64,000 nucleotides of DNA, taken from assembly GCF_017307495.1 (NCBI RefSeq), contig NZ_JAFKHE010000020.1:1-64000 (forward strand), given 5' to 3'. The DNA is from Devosia sp. GTDB lineage: Bacteria; Pseudomonadota; Alphaproteobacteria; Rhizobiales; Devosiaceae. Both the position numbers and the translations under genes were made by a program. Shown here piece after piece: positions 60,001 through 64,000 of this stretch (within the stretch, counting starts at the first letter, position 1; each line of letters starts with the position of its first letter). A model generated the notes under the pieces. The model saw only the letters and a list, made by a program, of their open reading frames with translations. It was not told the origin of the DNA and did no database searches.

Positions 60001-61812
60001 ATGGCTTCTTCAAGGAAAAACCCGCGCGGCCAGGTGTACGGCAAGGTGCTGCGCTTCGCCGCCGGCCACTGGCTGAGGCAACCGCGCCGCGTGGCGCTCA
60101 TCGTCGGCCTGTTCTTCACCGAGACCATCGCCGACATCCTCACCCCGTTCTTTGCCGGCCGGCTGGTCGAGGCCGTGGCCCGCGGCGCGGCCTCCGACGA
60201 GATCGCCTGGAACGGCGCGCTCGGCGCCTTCTTCGCCATCGTCGCGCTTGGCGCCGGCGCGGTGATCGTCCGTCAGTTCGCCTTCCAGAACATCATCGCG
60301 CTGACCCTCAGGATGATGAGCGACATCGCCCAGGATGCCTTCCACCGCGTGCAGCGCTTCTCGTCCGACTGGCACGCCAACGCCTTCGCCGGCTCGACCG
60401 TGCGCAAGATCACGCGCGGCATGTGGGCGCTCGACAGCCTTAACGACGTCATCCTGATGGCGCTCTTCCCCTCGCTGGTCATGCTCGTCGGCACCACCGT
60501 GATGCTGAGCCTGTTCTGGCCGGTGATGGGCCTCGTCGTCGGCATCGGCTCGCTCGTCTACATCACCGTCAGCGTCACGCTCTCGACCCTGTGGGTGGCG
60601 CCGGCCGCGAGCCTCGCCAATGCCTGGGACACCAGGATGGGCGGCGCGCTCGCCGATGCGGTCTCGTGCAACATCGTGGTCAAGGGTTTCGGGGCCGAGG
60701 ACCGCGAGGAAGCCCGTCTCGGCCACGTCGTCGACAAGTGGCGCCGGCGCACCTCGCGCACCTGGAACCGCGGCACGCTCAACGGCACCATCCAGAACGG
60801 CATGCTCTGGATGCTGCGCTGCGCCATCATCGGCTCGGGCCTGCTGCTCTGGCAGAGCGGCGCGGCCACGGCCGGCGACGTGACCTTCGTCATCACCACC
60901 TTCCTGGTGCTGCAGGGCTACCTGCGCGACATCGGCCAGCACGTGCGCAACCTGCAGCGCGCCGTCAACGACATGGAGGAACTGGTGGCGCTCGATGACC
61001 AGAAGCTCGGCATCGAGGACAAGGCAGGCGCGAAGCCGATCGCCATCAGCCAGGGCGGCATCGCCTTCGAGCATGTCGACTTCCTCTACGGCGCGCACCT
61101 GAAGCCGCTCTACACCGACCTCAACGTCACCATCGCGCCGGGCGAGAAGGTCGGCCTCGTCGGCCATTCCGGCTCGGGCAAGACCACCTTCGTCAAGCTG
61201 ATCCAGCGCCTGCACGATGTCTCGGGCGGCCGCATCGTCATCGACGGCACCGATATCCGCGACGTGCAGCAGGCCTCGCTGCGCCGCCAGATCGCCATCG
61301 TGCAGCAGGAGCCGGTGCTGTTCCACCGCTCGCTGGCCGAGAACATCGCCTACGGCCGGCCGGGCGCCAGCCGCGCCGAGATCATCGCGGCGGCAAAGCT
61401 CGCCAACGCGCACGACTTCATCGAGAAGCTCCCCAAGGGCTACGAGACGCTGGTCGGCGAGCGCGGCATCAAGCTCTCGGGCGGCGAGCGCCAGCGCGTC
61501 GCCATCGCCCGTGCCTTCCTGTCGGACGCGCGCGTGCTGATCCTCGACGAGGCCACCTCGAGCCTCGACAGCGAGAGCGAAGCGTTGATCCAGGAGGCGA
61601 TGGAGCGGCTGATGGTGGGCCGTACCACCATCGTCATCGCGCACCGGCTCTCCACCGTCCGCGCCCTCGACCGCCTGCTGGTCTTCGACGCCGGCAAGGT
61701 GGTGGAAGAAGGCACGCACGAGCAGCTGGTGAAGCGCGACGGCGGCATCTACCGGAGGCTGTTCGAGCGCCAGGCGCTGGAACTGATCAAGGGGCTGGAA
61801 GCGGCGGAGTGA
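60001..61812 (+). CDS. ABC exporter (fused permease and ATPase)
   Basis: A 603-aa half-transporter of the MsbA/LmrA type. Six membrane helices lie in residues about 30-340. The ATPase has Walker A GHSGSGKTTFVKL, signature KLSGGERQRVAIARA, Walker B VLILDEATSSLDSESE and H-loop IVIAHRLSTVRA. ATG 60001 follows GACGATCGAT without a strong site, and an in-frame ATG 75 nt upstream is possible. It is probably an efflux pump or lipid flippase working as a homodimer; the substrate is unknown. Confidence 0.9.
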   Translation: MASSRKNPRGQVYGKVLRFAAGHWLRQPRRVALIVGLFFTETIADILTPFFAGRLVEAVARGAASDEIAWNGALGAFFAIVALGAGAVIVRQFAFQNIIALTLRMMSDIAQDAFHRVQRFSSDWHANAFAGSTVRKITRGMWALDSLNDVILMALFPSLVMLVGTTVMLSLFWPVMGLVVGIGSLVYITVSVTLSTLWVAPAASLANAWDTRMGGALADAVSCNIVVKGFGAEDREEARLGHVVDKWRRRTSRTWNRGTLNGTIQNGMLWMLRCAIIGSGLLLWQSGAATAGDVTFVITTFLVLQGYLRDIGQHVRNLQRAVNDMEELVALDDQKLGIEDKAGAKPIAISQGGIAFEHVDFLYGAHLKPLYTDLNVTIAPGEKVGLVGHSGSGKTTFVKLIQRLHDVSGGRIVIDGTDIRDVQQASLRRQIAIVQQEPVLFHRSLAENIAYGRPGASRAEIIAAAKLANAHDFIEKLPKGYETLVGERGIKLSGGERQRVAIARAFLSDARVLILDEATSSLDSESEALIQEAMERLMVGRTTIVIAHRLSTVRALDRLLVFDAGKVVEEGTHEQLVKRDGGIYRRLFERQALELIKGLEAAE

Positions 61813-61835
61813 GATACGGCGCTCCCGCCCACCGG

Positions 61836-61977
61836 CCGTCATCCCGGCGCACGCCGGGACCCATGGCTCGGTGGTCGAACCGCACACGAACCGCGCCGGT
61901 CCATCACCGATGGGTCGGCACCAGCTTGCATGGGGAACGTCCGGCGCACTGGGTCCCGGCGTGCGCCGGGATGACGG
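61836..61977. repeat. Long perfect inverted repeat (family B)
   Basis: Arms of 28 nt at 61836-61863 and 61950-61977 are perfect reverse complements (the first begins CCGTCATCCCGGCGCACGCC), each itself a hairpin, around an 86-nt spacer. A typical pair of head-to-head palindromic intergenic units. Confidence 0.7.
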
Positions 61978-62032
61978 CCGGATGATGCCGGCCGCTCTTC
62001 CCTTCCATCGGCAAGCACCGATATAAGGGCGC

Positions 62033-63028
62033 ATGACCCTCCCCCTCTCCATCCTCGACCTCGCCCCCGTCTCCGAGGGCACCTCCACGCCCGATGCACT
62101 GCGCGAGGTGGTGAAGCTGGCCCAGCTTGGCGACGAGCTCGGCTATACCCGCGTCTGGTACGCCGAGCACCACGGCATGCCCTCGATCGCCTCGTCCTCG
62201 CCCGAAGTACTGATCGCCACCTCGGCTGCCAACACCGCGCGCATCCGCGTCGGCTCCGGCGGCGTCATGCTGCCCAACCACGTGCCGCTGCGCGTGGTCG
62301 AGACCTACCGCACGCTGAACGGACTCAATCCCGGCCGCATCGACTTGGGCATCGGCCGGGCCGGCGGCTCGGACGGCCGCACGCTCTCGGCGCTGCGCTC
62401 GGTCGGCGGAGAATACTTCGCCCAGGAACTGGCGGAGATGTTCGCCTTCGACGAGGGCAATTTCGCCCCCGACCATCCGTTCCACCCGGTGCGCGTCGTG
62501 CCCGAGAAGGTCGACCTGCCGCCGGTGTTCCTGCTCGGCTCGAGCGGCGCCAGCGCCCAGGCTGCCGGCCAGCTCGGCGTCGGCTACTCGTTCGCCGCCC
62601 ATTTCAGCCAGACCCCGGCCGCCCCCGCCTTCGCCGCCTATCGCGCCGCCTTCACGCCGACCGGGGCTTTCCCCAAGCCGCACGCCATCATCGCGCTCTC
62701 GGTGCTGGTCGCTCCCAGCGACGAGGAGGCGCGCTACCTCTCCGGCAGCCAGGAGCTGAGCTGGGCCCTGTTCCACTCCGGCCAGGTGCGCAAGCTGGTG
62801 CCGCCCGAGGAAGCGGCGACGCACGACTACACGCCGCAGGAGAGCCGCATCATCGCGCAGCACCGCCCGCTGTGGATCGTCGGCTCGCCGGCGACGGTGA
62901 AGGCCGAGATCGACAAGAAGGTTGCCGAATCCGGCGCCGACGAGGTGATGGTCACGACGACGGTGTGGGACTACGAGCTGCGGCTGCGCTCGTTCCGGTT
63001 GCTGGCCGAGGCGTTTGGGTTGGAGTAG
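62033..63028 (+). CDS. LLM-class flavin-dependent oxidoreductase
   Basis: A 331-aa luciferase-like monooxygenase of the alkanal/LuxA-like subgroup. The N-terminus (LSILDLAPVSEGTSTPDALR), YTRVWYAEHHGMPSIASSSP, the GSGGVMLPNHVPLRVVETYR stretch and RIDLGIGRAGGSDGRT are diagnostic, as is the later FLLGSSGASAQAAGQLG. It probably uses FMNH2 and O2 on an unknown substrate. ATG 62033 is directly downstream of the repeat. It is convergent with the TetR gene. Confidence 0.9.
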   Translation: MTLPLSILDLAPVSEGTSTPDALREVVKLAQLGDELGYTRVWYAEHHGMPSIASSSPEVLIATSAANTARIRVGSGGVMLPNHVPLRVVETYRTLNGLNPGRIDLGIGRAGGSDGRTLSALRSVGGEYFAQELAEMFAFDEGNFAPDHPFHPVRVVPEKVDLPPVFLLGSSGASAQAAGQLGVGYSFAAHFSQTPAAPAFAAYRAAFTPTGAFPKPHAIIALSVLVAPSDEEARYLSGSQELSWALFHSGQVRKLVPPEEAATHDYTPQESRIIAQHRPLWIVGSPATVKAEIDKKVAESGADEVMVTTTVWDYELRLRSFRLLAEAFGLE

Positions 63029-63070
63029 TGATCGCCTGATCTCAGCCACACCAAGACCCACACTCACCGC

Positions 63071-63149
63071 CGTCATCCCCGGGCTTGACCCGGGGACCCA
63101 GCGATGCCCGCTACATCCCTGGGTCCGCGGATCAAGTCCGCGGATGACG
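63071..63149. repeat. Palindromic repeat pair (family B)
   Basis: The units CGTCATCCCCGGGCTTGACC and GTCCGCGGATCAAGTCCGCG with GGATGAC end face each other, separated by about 20 nt, between two convergent genes. Confidence 0.6.
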
Positions 63150-63193
63150 ACTGGGAGATTGGGAGGCGGGTGGATGACCGCCAGATTGCAGGC

Positions 63194-63841
63194 TCACGCC
63201 GCCGCCGCGGCTTCCCTTACGACATGCACGGCGGCCGGCTGGAAGATCATCTTGATGTGGTTGCGCGCCATCAGCATCTGCTCGGGCAGCACGGCGGGCT
63301 CGCCCAGCGACTTGCTCATGACGATGCCGCCGTCGATGGCGCAGGCGATCATCCGCGCCAGCCGGCCCGTATCCACCGCGTCACGCGGCGGATAGACCGC
63401 GACGATGGCGTCGAGCATGACGCGGAAGTGGTCGTTCCATTGCCGGGTCATCTCGGTGACGATGGCGCGGATGTCGCGGTCGAACAGCCGGTCCTGGTAG
63501 CTCATGATGGCGACGAGGCACCCCGGATGCCCGTCCGGCATCGCCGCCATGTGCTCGGCCAGTAGCGTCAGGCCGACGAGCAGCCTCTGCAGCGGATCGT
63601 CGCTGAGCTCGGCGGCCCGGCCGAAGATATCCGAGAGCAGCCGGTCGAGATGCTCGCCGTAGCGGGCGAGCAGGCCCTTGGCGAGCTCGTTCTTGTCCCT
63701 GAAGTGGTAGAAGAAGCCGGACTTGGTGATGCCGGCCTCGGCGATCAGCTCTTCGATCGACGTGGCGCCGAACCCCTTGGCGAGCACCGCCGCCTCGGCG
63801 ATCTCCAGGAGTCTTTCGCGCGTCGCATTGCCTTTGCGCAT
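63194..63841 (-). CDS. TetR/AcrR family transcriptional regulator
   Basis: A 215-aa protein with the N-terminal TetR HTH: TRERLLEIAEAAVLAKGFGA, TSIEELIAEAGITKSGFFYH and FRDKNELAKGLL at residues about 5-60. The C-terminal ligand-binding helices are unspecific, with a hydrophobic end (VVREAAAAA). ATG 63841. No divergent target is in the window; the upstream 159 nt contain no recognised gene. Confidence 0.9.
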   Translation of the reverse strand: MRKGNATRERLLEIAEAAVLAKGFGATSIEELIAEAGITKSGFFYHFRDKNELAKGLLARYGEHLDRLLSDIFGRAAELSDDPLQRLLVGLTLLAEHMAAMPDGHPGCLVAIMSYQDRLFDRDIRAIVTEMTRQWNDHFRVMLDAIVAVYPPRDAVDTGRLARMIACAIDGGIVMSKSLGEPAVLPEQMLMARNHIKMIFQPAAVHVVREAAAAA

Positions 63842-64000
63842 CGGGCAGGTCCCTCTCGGTTACGGTACCTCCGGTACGGTTTTCGCGTTTCCGCGACCCC
63901 GGGCGAACCACCGCCCCAAGCGGCAAATCCACCCCAACCCGTTCCGGCTGCTGACCAATTCAGTCGAGACACCCGACTTGACCACGCTCCCGCTAGCGCC

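Noticed and set aside
1..64000. CRISPR array
   Set aside because: No regularly spaced direct repeats of 24-48 bp with unique spacers were seen; the repeats present are isolated palindromes.
1..64000. Prophage
   Set aside because: An integrase and an XRE/ImmA pair are present, but no capsid, tail, terminase, portal or lysis gene was recognised.

Overview
The window looks like part of a chromosome of a GC-rich alphaproteobacterium of the order Hyphomicrobiales, most likely near Devosiaceae. This is inferred from gene order and family content, not from a search. The supporting signs are a hemC-hemD-mitofilin(Mic60)-hemY operon, the very long NAD-dependent glutamate dehydrogenase, an rsmB-heparinase-purH block, a small DUF1674 (SdhAF4-like) protein, and many palindromic intergenic repeats of the kinds common in this order.

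Positions 1 to about 5,122 are an accessory region with visibly less GC-biased sequence. It holds the right end of an IS21-type insertion sequence, an XRE regulator with an ImmA/IrrE metallopeptidase, a divergent small protein with a duplicated YRSAI[ST]G motif, a winged-helix regulator, a secreted small protein, an unrecognised 247-aa protein, an intact tRNA-Thr(CGT) and a tyrosine recombinase. At 5123-5162 lies only the 5' half of a second tRNA-Thr(CGT), cut in the anticodon region. The region is therefore best read as one end of an integrated island that carries a replacement tRNA.

From 5.2 to 29.5 kb the content is core housekeeping: heme synthesis (hemCD, mic60, hemY), tsaD, gpsA, YciI and EVE proteins, leuC, NAD-GDH, purH, a heparinase-like protein, rsmB, htpX, DUF1674, a GGDEF protein flanked by two paralogous small proteins, deoD and argC.

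From 29.6 to 36.6 kb two divergent operons form a PQQ-alcohol-dehydrogenase-associated transport cassette. The left operon has a NitT/TauT-type importer plus a PedB-like ATPase. The right operon has a secreted Cys/His-free beta-sandwich-like protein, a YVTN beta-propeller (PedA2-like), a PedA1-like binding protein and a PedC-like ABC-2 permease. The PedA1A2BC-type transporter is thus split between the two operons, and no PQQ dehydrogenase is present in the window.

From 36.7 to 50.8 kb the theme is sugar acids: two enolase-superfamily dehydratases (one GudD-like), a CUT1 sugar importer whose two permeases are fused into one 653-aa protein, its binding protein, KdgD, a UxuA-like mannonate dehydratase and a FadR-type GntR regulator. 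A shared 10-bp motif, ATCATACTRC, lies upstream of kdgD (twice) and uxuA, suggesting one regulon. The importer ATPase and the ketoglutarate semialdehyde dehydrogenase needed to finish the pathway are not here.

From 50.9 to 64 kb are stress and general genes: a YciF-like DUF892 protein, a serine hydrolase, a cold-shock protein, two tandem overlapping paralogues, tRNA-Gly(GCC), a CnoX/YbbN-type thioredoxin, a Lon-N domain protein, Trm112-like, UbiH-like, glnK-amtB with an NtrC site and a sigma-54-like promoter, an ABC exporter, an LLM flavin oxidoreductase and a TetR regulator. Several families of palindromic repeats are scattered between genes, and one has been captured inside the 5' end of the PedA1-like gene.
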